DNA of 64,000 nucleotides from DAHUYF01 sp963789275 (lineage in GTDB: Bacteria > Pseudomonadota > Alphaproteobacteria > ATCC43930 > CGMCC-115725). The position numbers and the translations under genes were made by a program. Location: positions 1 to 64,000 of the forward strand of contig CAWBKF010000016.1 of NCBI GenBank assembly GCA_963789275.1, written 5' to 3'. Every line of letters starts with the position of its first letter. Position 1 is the first letter of the stretch. Shown one piece after another: positions 43,640 to 54,949 of the stretch. The notes below the pieces were generated by a model. It saw only the letters and a program-made list of their open reading frames with translations, had not been told where the DNA came from and ran no database searches.

Positions 43640-44512
43640 TCAGCCGCCGAAGCGCTGCTCGGGCAGGCCTCGCACGCCGAGGCCGTGGACCGCGAAGAGC
43701 CCGCCCGCCTCACGCTCTTTTGGATGAACCCCGGCGATCGGCCGCGCCATCGAGGTGATGAAGGCGATGTCGAGATCAGGCCCGCCGAATGTGATGCTGG
43801 TCGTCGAGCCGACCGGCAGCCCGACCATGCGGTCGACCGTGCCGTCCGGGGCAAAGCGGACGAGCCGGCCGGAATAGACCTCGACCGACCAGACGAAGCC
43901 CTCGGCGTCGACCGTGGCGCCGTCGGGATAGCCGCGCAGCGTCTCGAACGAGGCGAAGACCCGCCGGTTGGCAACCTTGCCGGTCGCAAGGTCGTAGTCG
44001 TAGGCGTAGATCACCTTGCGCGTCGTGTCGGCGAAGTAGAAGACCCGGTCGTCGGGGCTCCAGCACGGGCCGTTCGAGCAGATGAGGCCGTCATCAAGGC
44101 GGCTCAGGCCAAGATCCGGCGCCAGGCTGAAGAGGCCGCAGAGCGGATCGCGCTCCTCGGTGTCCATGTAGCCGGCGACGAACCGGCCGCGCCGGTCAAC
44201 CTTGCCGTCGTTCATGCGGATACGCGGCTTGCCGGGATCGGGTTCGACGATGCGCGACACCGCGCCAGTCTTGAAGTCGAGGAAATGGAAGCCGGATTTG
44301 AGCGCGAGCACCGCGCCGCCCTGCTTGCGAAGCGCGAGCGAGCCGATCGGCTCGGGCAGCGGCCAGCTCCGCCGATCGCCACCGCTGGCGTCGCAGGCAT
44401 GCACAGCGGGGCCGAGACTGTCGATCCAGTAGAGCCGGTTCTCGTCGACGTCCCAGAGCGGCCCCTCGCCGAGCGCAGCCTTGGCGTCGATCAGCAGTTC
44501 GATACGCAGCAT
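43640..44512 (-). CDS. SMP-30/gluconolactonase family protein (copy 2)
   Basis: A 290 aa paralogue of the next gene downstream. Motifs: ALGEGPLWDVDENRLYWIDS, ICSNGPCWSPDDRVFYFADT and DGATVDAEGFVWSVEVYSGR, again placing Glu, Asn and Asp for the metal. The copies diverge most in the substrate-facing loops, so they may act on different lactones (for instance 1,4 and 1,5 forms, or two sugars). Separated by 15 bp from the BKACE gene upstream, so cotranscribed. Confidence 0.9.
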   Translation of the reverse strand: MLRIELLIDAKAALGEGPLWDVDENRLYWIDSLGPAVHACDASGGDRRSWPLPEPIGSLALRKQGGAVLALKSGFHFLDFKTGAVSRIVEPDPGKPRIRMNDGKVDRRGRFVAGYMDTEERDPLCGLFSLAPDLGLSRLDDGLICSNGPCWSPDDRVFYFADTTRKVIYAYDYDLATGKVANRRVFASFETLRGYPDGATVDAEGFVWSVEVYSGRLVRFAPDGTVDRMVGLPVGSTTSITFGGPDLDIAFITSMARPIAGVHPKEREAGGLFAVHGLGVRGLPEQRFGG

Positions 44513-44527
44513 GGCGCTTCCTCCGAG

Positions 44528-45482
44528 TCAGAACGCCACCTGGTCGCCGCCCTTGAGCTGCAGCATCTCGCGCGCCTCGTCGGGTGTCGCGACCTCGAGC
44601 GAGAGGCCTTCCAGCACCTGGCGGACAAGCCGCACCTGCTCGGCGTTAGAGGTCGCGAGCTGGCCTGGCCCGGCCCAGAGCGAATCCTCGAGGCCGACCC
44701 GGACATTAGCCCCCATCGCCGCGCCGATCGAGGCGAGGTTGATCTGGTTGCGGCCGGCGCCGAGGATCGACCACTGATAGTCATTGCCGAACAGGCGATC
44801 GGCGGTCCGCTTCATGTGCATGAGATCCTCGGGATGCGTTCCGATGCCGCCGAGAATGCCGAACACCGATTGGACGAAGAGCGGCGGCTTCACGAGGCCG
44901 CGGTCGAGGAAGTGGCTGCAGATTGTAGAGATGCGCGATGTCGTAGCACTCGAACTCGAAGCGCGTGCCGTTGCCGGAACACGTCGTCAGGATATATTCG
45001 ATGTCCTTGAAGGTGTTGCGGAACACGAGATCGCGCGTGTTCTCGAGATGCTGCCGCTCCCAGTCGTGCTTGAAAGTCTTATATTTCTCCAGCAGCGGAA
45101 ACAGCCCGAAATTGATCGAGCCCATGTTGAGCGAGGCGACTTCCGGCTTGAACGTCGCAGCCGGCAGCACGCGCTCCTCGACCTTCATGTAGGGGCTGCC
45201 GCCCGAGGTGATGTTGATCACCGCGTTCGTGCCCTGCTTGATGCGCGGCAGGAAGCGGGCGAAGGCTTCCGGCGTCTGATCCGGCTGGCCGGTCTCGGGA
45301 TTGCGGGCATGAAGATGCAGGATCGAGGCGCCGGCTTCGGCGGCGGCGAGCGACTCGCGCACGATCTCATCGGGCGTCACCGGCAGATGCGGCGACATCG
45401 TGGGCGTGTGGATGGCGCCGGTAACCGCACAGGTGATGATGACCTTCCGCTTCGCCTTCCCGGTCTTGGATTTCTGGGCCAT
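44528..45482 (-). pseudogene. BKACE family (DUF849) beta-keto acid cleavage enzyme, frameshifted
   Basis: A TIM-barrel zinc enzyme of about 310 aa. VIITCAVTGAIHTPTMSPHL, ASILHLHARNPETGQPDQTP (zinc His-x-His) and NITSGGSPYMKVEER are typical; later KPPLFVQSVFGILGGIGTHP and WSILGAGRNQINLASIGAAM. BKACE enzymes condense a beta-keto acid with acetyl-CoA to give acetoacetate and a new CoA ester. The frame breaks near 44925 after AHLYNLQ by one extra C; HFLDRGLVKPP follows in the correct frame. ATG 45482 has GGAGAG upstream. Lies between the SDR and SMP-30 genes of the operon. Confidence 0.9.
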
Positions 45483-45502
45483 GATGCTGCTCTCCTCGAC
45501 TC

Positions 45503-46300
45503 TCACAATGTCTCGACGTTGCCGCAGACGCCGATCGACTGGCCGGAAATGTTGCGCCCGGCCGGCGACAGCAGGAACAGCGCCGTCGCCGCGACGTCAT
45601 CCGCCGTCACCATGCGCCGCAGCGAGACGCGCTCGAGATACTGCCGCTCCATCTCGGCATGGCTGACGCCGAGCTGGCCGGCGCGCGCTTCGATAACGCG
45701 ATCGATGCGCGGCCCCTGGACGATGCCGGGAAGAATGGCGTTGACGCGGATATTGTCCGGCCCGAGCTCCTTGGCGAGGCTCTGCGTGAAGCCGATGACG
45801 CCCCATTTCGCTGCGGCGTAGGGCGTGCGGAAGGCATAGCCGAGCCGGCCCGCCGCCGACGACATGTTGACGATGGCGCCGCCGCCTTGCTTGCGGATCA
45901 GCTTCACGGCGCGGCGCGTACAAAGGAACTGGCCGGTGAGCCCGACATCGAGACAGCGCCGCCATTCGGCAGGATCGATCTCGTCCACGCCGCCCGTCGG
46001 TCCGGCGATGCCGGCATTGTTGACCAGCGCATCGAGCCCGCCGAGCTCGTGCGCGGCGGTCTCGAAGAGGCGATCGACATCGCCTTCGACCGCAACGTCC
46101 GCCTCGACCGCGACAGCGGCGGGGTAGGCGTCGCGGAACTTCGTGAGCAATTCCGGCGCGACGTCGCCGATCGCAACTCGGGCGCCGTGTGCGATCAACG
46201 TGTCGGCGATGGCCCGTCCGATGCCGGAGGCGCCGGCGGTCACGACGACGCGGAGGTTCTTGACCAGGCCGTCGATCGAAGATGCCTCATAGGCTGCCAT
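45503..46300 (-). CDS. SDR-family dehydrogenase/reductase
   Basis: A 265 aa classical short-chain dehydrogenase. Cofactor loop TAGASGIGRAIAD (about residue 21), NNAGIAGPTGG, active-site Ser in NMSSAAGRLGYAFRTPYAAAK with Tyr and Lys of the YxxxK motif, and the C-terminal NVETL. The Asp at GDVAPELL suggests NAD preference. In this operon it probably oxidises the imported sugar, sugar acid or polyol to a lactone or keto acid. The start ATG 46300 follows the permease gene by 14 bp. Product name is by family only. Confidence 0.9.
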   Translation of the reverse strand: MAAYEASSIDGLVKNLRVVVTAGASGIGRAIADTLIAHGARVAIGDVAPELLTKFRDAYPAAVAVEADVAVEGDVDRLFETAAHELGGLDALVNNAGIAGPTGGVDEIDPAEWRRCLDVGLTGQFLCTRRAVKLIRKQGGGAIVNMSSAAGRLGYAFRTPYAAAKWGVIGFTQSLAKELGPDNIRVNAILPGIVQGPRIDRVIEARAGQLGVSHAEMERQYLERVSLRRMVTADDVAATALFLLSPAGRNISGQSIGVCGNVETL

Positions 46301-46314
46301 GTTCAGCCACTCCC

Positions 46315-48368
46315 TTATTGTCGCTCGCGCAGCACGATGACCGCGCTCAGGATGACGAGACCGAAGAGGATGGCGCGCGTCGCGTAGGGCAGCGTCGTTC
46401 CGGCAAGCAGCGTCTGCAGCGCGGTAAGCAGCAGCACGCCGCCGAGCATGCCGAGATAATCGCCGCGGCCGCCGGTGATGAGGGTGCCGCCGACCACCAC
46501 CACCGCGATCGAAGGCAGCAGGTACTCGTCACCCATGCCGAGACTGGCCTGTCCCGAAAAGCCGGTGAGAAGGCTGCCGACGAGAGCGCAGCAGAAGCCG
46601 CTGAGCACGTAGACGGAGATCAGCGTCCGGCCGACCGCGATGCCCGACAGCATCGCCGCCCGCTCGCTGTTCCCGATGCCGTAGATGCGGCGGCCGAACG
46701 GCGTTCGCGACAGGACGAGCGCCGCCACGACGACGAACGCGATGACGAAGAAGACGACCGGTGTCACGCCGAGCAGGCGTCCGGTCATCACCCAGCGCAG
46801 GCTGGGCGACGCGAAGCCGTCCGGCGTGCCGTTGCTGTAAAGCAGCGCCAGGCCTTGCAGCATGCCGTTGGTCGCCAATGTCGTCACGATCGGCGAGAGG
46901 CCGAGGAAGACGACGCCGAGCCCGTTCGCCAGGCCGATGAGACAACCGATCAGCAGCACGGTCGGCAGGGCATAGACCAGCGCCGCATCCGATCCCTTCA
47001 CCATGCCGGCGAGGAGAATGCCGCAAAGCGCGATCGACCAGGGCAGCGACAGGTCGAGCCCGCCGGTAAGGATGACCGCGCCCTGGCCGAGCGCCAGGAT
47101 CGCGAGGAACGACGACAGCAGGATCAGCGAATCGTAGTACTGCCAGCTGAACAACGCATTGCCGAGCACGAGCTGGGTCACCACGACGACGATCGCGAAG
47201 CAGACATAAGCGGGCACGGCGTAGCGCAGGCTCTCGGCATGGCGGACCCAGAAGGGCGGCCGGGCCGCCGACCGCGCCGCGCCGCGCATCGCGACGAAGC
47301 CGAGCCGGCGATCGGTCCGGCCGAGCTGGCCCGGAAGCATGGATTGCCGCCGCGCGCGCAGCCGCGTGGCGATGGCGCGCAGATGGGTCGCCAGGGCCGC
47401 CTTTCGGCCGAGCGCGCCGCTCAGCACGGCGAGGAAGAGGATGGTCCCCTCGGCGATGGTCGAATAGTAGGCCGAAACGTTGAGTACGAGGAGGATGTTG
47501 ACGACCATCATCAGGACGTAGGCGCCGACGATCGAGCCGAGCGGAGAGCCACGTCCGCCGCCGAGCCGCGTGCCGCCCACGACGATTGCGGCAAAGACCT
47601 GAAGCAGCATCGGGTTGCCGACCAGCGGATCGCCGGCGCCGGTCTGCGCGCTGATGAAGACGCCCGCGAGCCCGTAGCAGGCATTGGCGAGGACGTAGAC
47701 GGCGAACTGCACGCGCGGCACGCGGATGCCGCTCGAGCGGGCCGCCTCACCGTCGCTGCCGATGGCGTAGATCGCGGTGCCGAGCCTGGTGCGCTTGAGG
47801 TAGTGCCACAGCGCTACGAGAACGGCGAGAATGACGAGCGGCATGGGCAGGATGCCGGGGATCGCGTCGCCGACCAGGAGGCTGCCGAGGCTCGGCGGGA
47901 TCATGCCGCCGGGCTTGTCCATGACGAGCAGCGTGATGCCCTGCACGATGAACATCGTCGACAGCGTCACCACGATCGGCTGCAATCGCATCACCGCGAT
48001 GAAGAAGCCGCTGAAGAGGCCGGTGGCGACGCCGACCCCAATTCCGGCCAGCGACCACAACAGCATCGAGGCGGGATCGTCCTGCATGTTGCCGGCGAGG
48101 ACGACATTGACGAGCGAGATCACGGCGCCCGCCGAGAGATCGAAGCCGCCCGACAGCACGACCAGGGTTTCGCCGATCGCCGCGATTGCCAGCGTGGCGC
48201 CGCCGCTCGAGAGGAAGCTCAGCTCGAAATAGTTGAAGGAGCCGGCACTGACGAGCTCGGTGATGCCGAACAGCACGACGAAGACGGCAAGCGCGATCAG
48301 GAGGCCGCGATGGCGCGCCAGCGGCAGGCTCAGATGCCGCGAGGGCGCCGAGGCCAGTGCGCTGCCGC

Positions 48369-48372
<4 letters not shown>
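46315..48372 (-). CDS. Fused double RbsC-type sugar ABC transporter permease
   Basis: A 685 aa protein equal to two RbsC/BPD_transp_2 permeases in one chain; normal members are about 330 aa. Unit 1 (about 1-330) has AIGETLVVLSGGFDLSAGAV and FAAIVVGGTRLGGGRGSPLG; unit 2 (about 375-685) has LGQGAVILTGGLDLSLPWSI and AVVVVGGTLITGGRGDYLGM, the same duplicated motifs. A basic linker (RLRARRQSMLPGQLGRTDRR) joins them. The fusion would supply both halves of the transmembrane dimer. GTG 48372 overlaps the ATPase stop (GTGA). Pairs with the RbsA-like ATPase and RbsB-like binding protein. Confidence 0.92.
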
Positions 48373-49934
<1,562 letters not shown>

Positions 49935-50044
49935 CGCGCCCTTTCGCCGTGGCGGCGTCGTGGTGGCGCCTCGATAAAGCGCCGAGGCGGCCGACGCGAG
50001 CCTGCGCGCCGCGTCGGCCGAGCGACGTCAGGACCGTGCCGCGA

Positions 50045-51175
50045 TCACGATTCGGGCTGGCCGATGAGCGCCGCCTGGAAGCCGATCTCCGGCGTCTGCG
50101 CCGAGAAGATCGAGGCGAACCAGCCCGGATTCGGCACCAGCGACGGCAGGAAGGCGTTGCAGCCGCCCTTCATCTCCTGCCAGGTGCCTTCGGTACAGAG
50201 CTTGATCGTTTCGTTGGTGACGAGCGGCAGCGGCAGCTTGGTCAGCTTCGGGATCTCCTTGCCCTGCAGCTTCTCCACGGCAAGCTTCAGAGCCAGCGCT
50301 CCCGAGTAGGGCGGCGAGGCGTAGGAGATGCGTGGCGCACCCATGGGGCGATAGGTTCCGTTCGCGCCCTCGACCGCGGTGGAAGCCGGCAACATCTGGA
50401 TGCGCCCGCCATTGGCACCTTCGCCGGCGCAGGGCTTGAGCTGGTTCTCCTTCTTGCCGGCCTCGATCTGCATCGAATTTGCGGTATAGCAGCCGACCTG
50501 CATCCACAGCCCGTCGATCTGGTCCCAATTGTGGGTCGCGAGAATCTTCGAGAGCTCGGTGCGGGCGACCGCCTGGCTCCACATGCCGACCGCCTCTGCG
50601 ACGATCTTTATGCCCGGCGCCTTGTCGAAGACTTCCTTCGCAGCCTTGGTGCGGAGCGTATCGACGGAGGTTCCCGGGACGCCGGTCACGACCACGATAT
50701 TACCCTTGCCGTTGAGCTTCTTGACCAGCCACTCGGCGGTCACGCGGCCGGCTTCCTCCTGGTCGATCGAGACGTTGTAGGCGCACGGCTCGGTGATCTC
50801 GGAATCATAGGCAATGATGACGACGCCCTTGTCGCAGGCGTTCTTGACAACGCCGTTCAGGGCGGTCGGCGAGATCGGATAGACCACGATTGCCTTGGCG
50901 CCGGCCTGGACCATGGCGTTGATCTGCTGGATCTGGCGCTGCGCGTTGGGACCGGCGACCTGAACCTGCAAGTCGACCTTGTCGGCGAAATCCTTATGGG
51001 CCGCCATGGCCTTCACCATGTTGGCGGCCTCCGCCTGCCAGTCGTTGCCGATATAGCTCATGCTCAAGAACACCTTGAGCTTCTCGGCCGCCGCGGCGCC
51101 TGGCAGCGGACCCGCAAGGCCGAGAATAACGCCCGCCGCCGCGGTCACGACCAATACCTTCGACCACAACCTCAT
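50045..51175 (-). CDS. Sugar ABC transporter substrate-binding protein (RbsB-like)
   Basis: A 376 aa periplasmic protein of the Peripla_BP_4 class. Signal peptide VLVVTAAAGVILGLAGPLPG, cleaved near AAAAEK; then LKVFLSMSYIGNDWQAEAAN, QIQQINAMVQAGAKAIVVYP, CDKGVVIIAYDSEI and GNIVVVTGVPGTSVDTLRTK. Four or five cysteines (for instance ACDKG, EPCAYN, VGCYTA and KPCAGE) allow disulfides. First gene of the catabolic operon; strong ribosome site GGAGGAAG; promoter proposed at 51286-51314. The ligand is unknown, probably a sugar, polyol or sugar acid. Confidence 0.92.
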   Translation of the reverse strand: MRLWSKVLVVTAAAGVILGLAGPLPGAAAAEKLKVFLSMSYIGNDWQAEAANMVKAMAAHKDFADKVDLQVQVAGPNAQRQIQQINAMVQAGAKAIVVYPISPTALNGVVKNACDKGVVIIAYDSEITEPCAYNVSIDQEEAGRVTAEWLVKKLNGKGNIVVVTGVPGTSVDTLRTKAAKEVFDKAPGIKIVAEAVGMWSQAVARTELSKILATHNWDQIDGLWMQVGCYTANSMQIEAGKKENQLKPCAGEGANGGRIQMLPASTAVEGANGTYRPMGAPRISYASPPYSGALALKLAVEKLQGKEIPKLTKLPLPLVTNETIKLCTEGTWQEMKGGCNAFLPSLVPNPGWFASIFSAQTPEIGFQAALIGQPES

Positions 51176-51285
51176 CGCTTCCTCCCATTGCGCGCTCGCG
51201 ACCGATCAGGAGCCCTCGGGAACCTCGGGTCCTGAACCCAGCGGGCGGGCGCGGTAACGCCTCGCATGGGCAGTTTCTATTTTTG

Positions 51286-51314
51286 ATCATAAATCGTATA
51301 TTAGATATCGACAA
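51286..51314 (-). promoter_or_regulatory. Candidate sigma-70 promoter of the sugar operon
   Basis: On the minus strand, TTGTCG (51309-51314) and TATGAT (51286-51291) are separated by 17 bp, in the most A/T-rich stretch of the region. Transcription would begin near 51279, about 100 bp before the binding-protein ATG. The spacer (CTAATATACG part) is a plausible site for the divergent GntR regulator. Confidence 0.5.
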
Positions 51315-51381
51315 GACACCTTCGCGACCCGGCGAACGGCAAACGCCCGGGCGCGAGGATCGCCTCATCGTGGGGGTCTGG

Positions 51382-52062
51382 ATGGCGCAGTTGCGCAGGA
51401 AAATCGCAAGCATTCCGCATCGGCCGGTTATCCGCGGAACACTGCCGGGCGAGATCTATCGCGAGATCAAGGAGCTGATCCTCGACGGCGGAATCGCGCC
51501 GGGTGAGCTTGTGACGATACAGGGGCTCGCCGAGGCGTTCGGCGTCAGCGCGATGCCAGTCCGTGAGGCGCTACAGCGGCTTACCGCAGAACGGGCGCTC
51601 ACGGTCGTATCGGGCCGTTCGGTGGGCATTCCGGAGCTCGAGGCGAGCCGGCTGCGCGACCTTTGCCGTGTCCGGCTCGAGATCGAGACGCTCGCCACCG
51701 GATGGGCTGCCGGCAACCTGCGTGCGAGCGACATTCGGCGGCTCGAGACCTTGGTCGCCGTCATGGCCGCGGCGGTGCGGGAGGGGGACGCGCGCCGCTA
51801 CGTCCGGGCCAACCACGAATTCCATTTCGGCATCTATCGCGCCGCCGGGTCGGAGACGCTGCTCTCGATCATCGAGGCGCTGTGGCTCCAGGTCAGCCCG
51901 TATTTCCATCTGCTGCACGGCTCCGGCAACTACGCCTCGGCCAACCATCAGCATGAGCAATTGCTGGCTGCCCTTAGGAACGGCGATCCTGCCGCGGCAA
52001 GCCAATCGATCCGCGCCGATATCGAAGATGCGGCGAGAGTGCTGCTTGGCTTGCTCGAATGA
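51382..52062 (+). CDS. GntR-family regulator with FCD domain
   Basis: A 226 aa regulator. The winged helix is residues 18-80 (GEIYREIKELILDGGIAPGE, LAEAFGVSAMPVREALQRLT). The FCD effector domain follows, with the metal-binding pattern in EIETLATGWAAG, NHEFHFGIYRAAGSETLLSI and QHEQLLAALRNGD. It sits divergent from the sugar operon and so is its likely regulator, with the substrate or an acid intermediate as inducer. ATG 51382 was chosen because it begins the usual N-terminus; a TTG at 51283 would overlap the operon promoter. Confidence 0.9.
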   Translation: MAQLRRKIASIPHRPVIRGTLPGEIYREIKELILDGGIAPGELVTIQGLAEAFGVSAMPVREALQRLTAERALTVVSGRSVGIPELEASRLRDLCRVRLEIETLATGWAAGNLRASDIRRLETLVAVMAAAVREGDARRYVRANHEFHFGIYRAAGSETLLSIIEALWLQVSPYFHLLHGSGNYASANHQHEQLLAALRNGDPAAASQSIRADIEDAARVLLGLLE

Positions 52063-52447
52063 TCCCGCGAGCCGAACGGGGCGATGAACGTCAACGTTCC
52101 CTTCGTGAATTGACTGCCTGCAGGAGCGACACAGACCTAATTCGCGGCGATACGTCTGGAGGACTTCCGCCAGGATCTGAAAGACGCAGCTTTCGTCGAA
52201 AATCGAGACGTCCCAATCGGAATATCGCTGCGCGGAAGGCGACAATAAGCGACTGCCGGCCCTCGCGTCCGGACTGGCGCGCCGCCAAGTGGCGTGATTG
52301 TGGCCGCGGCCGGCACGCCTTCCGCGTCGGGAGACCGCTAGTGTTGTGGTTCCGGCGGTTGACGGCCAGGAGACAAGCCTTGCGCCGACTCGGAAACAGC
52401 GAGTAACTACATTGAACAGAATTGCATGCTATCGCGCGAGGAAGCGA
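52063..52447. other. Intergenic region before the small protein/ParA pair
   Basis: About 385 bp. No convincing gene, repeat or RNA was found in either strand. A/T-rich segments near 52200-52250 and 52395-52440 may contain the promoter for the 52448 gene (TTGAAC at 52412-52417 is a possible -35). Confidence 0.4.
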
Positions 52448-52795
52448 ATGAAAATCAAACATGAGGCGGTGACCGTCTTGCCCGACGCCGCGCGGGGCGA
52501 GGTCGACATTATTCTGGCAGGGCTCCGCATAACGCTCACAGTCGATGAGTCTTTGCTGTTGGCCGCCGGGTTGGCGAACAGCCTCGAGCAACTGCAGGGG
52601 ATAGAGCAGCGTGAAGCAGCCGAAGCGGAGACCTGGGACGTCGGTCGATCGGCGCCTGCTGCCCCGGATCCGCGCTCGGGCTCGTCCGGCAAGGAAGCGG
52701 CGACCGAAGCCGAGGTGCTCCTGCGGACGCGAGCGCTCATCCAGGCGACCATGCGGGACCAAGGCCTTTCTTTGCGAGCGGCGCAACGGGAATGA
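52448..52795 (+). CDS. Conserved hypothetical protein, 115 aa, coupled to ParA-like gene
   Basis: I do not recognise a named family. Residues 1-55 (MKIKHEAVTVLPDAARGEVD, IILAGLRITLTVDESLLLAA) look like a small mixed fold; a charged, Ala/Pro-rich linker follows, then a C-terminal helix LLRTRALIQATMRDQGLSLR. ATG 52448 has GAGGAAG just upstream. Its stop overlaps the ATG of the ParA-like gene (ATGA), so the two are made together, which makes this protein a candidate partner or cargo adaptor of that ATPase. No signal peptide, membrane helix or DNA-binding motif. Confidence 0.7.
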   Translation: MKIKHEAVTVLPDAARGEVDIILAGLRITLTVDESLLLAAGLANSLEQLQGIEQREAAEAETWDVGRSAPAAPDPRSGSSGKEAATEAEVLLRTRALIQATMRDQGLSLRAAQRE

Positions 52796-53712
52796 CCGCC
52801 GCAGTCATCGTCGTTGCACAGTCTAAGGGCGGCGCTGGCAAGACAACGCTTGCTGCGCATCTCGGTGTCGCGTGGGCGGCCACGGGGCATGATGTAGTTC
52901 TCATCGATACCGACTCGCAAGGGAGTCTGGCGCGCTGGCACCAAAGTCGCGAAGCGCGCCTGGGCCGCGGCAGGACTGGCCTCGGTTTCGCGGCCGCAAT
53001 TGGTTGGCATGCCCTGGGCGAGATTCGGAGACACGCCAGCGACTGCGACATCCTGCTGATCGACAGCCCGGCGAGCGGCGAGAACGAGGTTCGGATGGTG
53101 ATGAGGTGCGCAGGGCTCGTGCTGGTTCCGGTGCAGCCTTCGCCGGTCGATGTTTGGGCGACGCTGCCGACCCTCGACATGGCCGAGCGCGAGCGCGTTC
53201 CGGCGCTGCTCGTTCTAAACCGCGTACCAGCGCGCGCCTCTCTGACCGCTTCGATGCGCGAGCAGCTTGCCCTCTATGAAGCGGGCCTCGCCGTCACCAG
53301 CATTGGCAATCGCGTGGCCTTCGCCGCTGCCTTCGCGGAAGGGTGGGGAGTTACCGAGTGCGCATTGGGTTCCTCCGCCGCGGGGGAGATCGCTGCGCTT
53401 GCGAGCGAGCTTTTGGAGCTGCTGCCGTCCTCAAAGCGGGTGCTGTCACATCATGAGGCAAGGGCGCAGCCGCTGCTGTCGGAACGTCCGGTTTTTGCTG
53501 TTGAGAAGTTCAAACTCGATGACCTCGGCACGCGGGACATCGACAGCAAAAGGCTGGAGAAAACCGTAGACGACTTGAACGTGCTCGAGCCGCTCGAGCC
53601 CGCGCCACACGGCGGCGGCGAGAAACCCGCGGAGAATTGGACGCCGGGAGCGGACCGGCTTCGTGCCGGCATCGCATCTCTGAGGAGACGCTTGACCAGG
53701 CGACCGAAGTAA
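52792..53712 (+). CDS. ParA/MinD-family ATPase (orphan)
   Basis: A 306 aa protein. The deviant Walker A is SKGGAGKTTLAAHLGVAWAA (residues 11-30), Walker A' VVLIDTDSQGSLARWHQ, and Walker B DILLIDSPASGENEVRMV. The ATPase ends near residue 205; the last 100 residues (ERPVFAVEKFKLDDLGTRDI, RLRAGIASLRRRLTRR) are unlike chromosomal ParA and end very basic, possibly for DNA or membrane contact. No parB, parS or replication gene is nearby, so plasmid or chromosome segregation is not supported; positioning of a protein cargo is more likely. Confidence 0.88.
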   Translation: MTAAVIVVAQSKGGAGKTTLAAHLGVAWAATGHDVVLIDTDSQGSLARWHQSREARLGRGRTGLGFAAAIGWHALGEIRRHASDCDILLIDSPASGENEVRMVMRCAGLVLVPVQPSPVDVWATLPTLDMAERERVPALLVLNRVPARASLTASMREQLALYEAGLAVTSIGNRVAFAAAFAEGWGVTECALGSSAAGEIAALASELLELLPSSKRVLSHHEARAQPLLSERPVFAVEKFKLDDLGTRDIDSKRLEKTVDDLNVLEPLEPAPHGGGEKPAENWTPGADRLRAGIASLRRRLTRRPK

Positions 53713-53828
53713 GGTGACCGCCTAGACTCCCGAGGATCTGCGGACCGGCGGCTTCAGCGTCAGCAGCGGCCAGACTTCAGACATGGCCCACCCGCAAGGC
53801 CGCAGCCGGCCGGGCCACGGCATGGCGG

Positions 53829-54767
53829 TCACGTCGGTCCCGGAACGATCGAGTTCACCAGGCTGCCGCAATGTGCGATGTCGATGCGCACTTCGTCGCC
53901 GGGCTTGAGGTATTCGCCGCGCCCGTGGCCGACCCCCGCCGGCGTGCCGGTGGCGATGACGTCGCCGGGCCGCAAGGTGACGCGGCGGCTGAGATAGGCG
54001 ATCTGCTCGTCGATGCGATGCACCATGCGGCTCGAGTTGGAATCCTGCTTGAGCACGCCGTTGACCCAGAGCTTGATGCTCAAATCATGGGGATCGGCGA
54101 TGGCGTCGTGCGGCGTGATCCAGGGGCCCATGGGCGCCGCGTCGTCGAAGCATTTCTGACCGAGCCAGTCGAAGATGAATGGCGAGCCGGCGCGGTCCTC
54201 GCGGCGCATCAGGTCACGCGCCGAGAGATCGTGGAAGATGACATAGCCGGCGACGGCCTCGAAGGCGCGCTCTACCGGCAGGTCGCGCACGGTACGGCCA
54301 ATGACGACGCCGAGTTCCGCCTCCCAATCGAGCTGCCGGACGTCGCGCGGAAAGCGCACCGCCTCGCCGGGACCGATGATCGACGACGCCGCGGTCTTGA
54401 GAAAGAACCAAGGCTCGACCGGCTTCTTGAAGGGAGGCGGCGCCTGGCCGGTGGCGCGCCGCTGCGCCTCGGCCATCTCCGCCATGTGGTCCCAGTAATT
54501 GGCGCCGGCGCAGAACACCGCACCGGGATAGAGGATCGGCGCCAGCAGCCTCGTCTCGGCGAGCGCCAGCCCGTCCTGCGGCCGTGGATTGGCGGCGGCG
54601 AGCAGCGGACGCACGACGTCCCAGGCCTGCAGCAGGCCCAGCACGCTGGACGCGTCGACCGCGGCGCCGGCGAGCAATGATGCCGCGCGATGGACGCGCT
54701 CGCCGATCACTACCCCGGCCTCGGCGGCGCCCGCGGCGGTGCGAAAGCTGACCAGGCGGTAATCCAT
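53829..54767 (-). CDS. Fumarylacetoacetate hydrolase (FAH) family protein
   Basis: A 312 aa FAH-fold enzyme. The catalytic region has FCAGANYWDHMAEM, WFFLKTAASSIIGPGEAVRF, the metal Glu pair in QLDWEAELGVVIGRTVRDLP, the Asp in SARDLMRREDRAGSPFIFDW and the tail RPGDVIATGTPAGVGHGRGE. Family members hydrolyse or isomerise acylpyruvates and related diketo acids in aromatic catabolism. Ribosome site AGGAGGAG before ATG 54767. It is divergent from an orphan binding protein and a VOC gene. Confidence 0.92.
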   Translation of the reverse strand: MDYRLVSFRTAAGAAEAGVVIGERVHRAASLLAGAAVDASSVLGLLQAWDVVRPLLAAANPRPQDGLALAETRLLAPILYPGAVFCAGANYWDHMAEMAEAQRRATGQAPPPFKKPVEPWFFLKTAASSIIGPGEAVRFPRDVRQLDWEAELGVVIGRTVRDLPVERAFEAVAGYVIFHDLSARDLMRREDRAGSPFIFDWLGQKCFDDAAPMGPWITPHDAIADPHDLSIKLWVNGVLKQDSNSSRMVHRIDEQIAYLSRRVTLRPGDVIATGTPAGVGHGRGEYLKPGDEVRIDIAHCGSLVNSIVPGPT

Positions 54768-54949
54768 CGGCGCGCTCCTCCTTCCCGTCTCGCCCCACCC
54801 CGGGGCGATCGCCGCTCACTATTCCAAACCGACGCTTCGCTGGCAAATCCGGCGGGCGCGCGGCGGCGGCTGTATTGCCAGCCGGAGAGGGCGGTGGCAC
54901 TCTGCGGAGATAAGCGGGCGGGCATGAACGCGCTCGGAAGCGAGGGGAG

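Noticed and set aside
52792..53712. Plasmid or chromosome partition locus
   Set aside because: The ParA-like gene has no parB, parS-like repeats or replication gene nearby.
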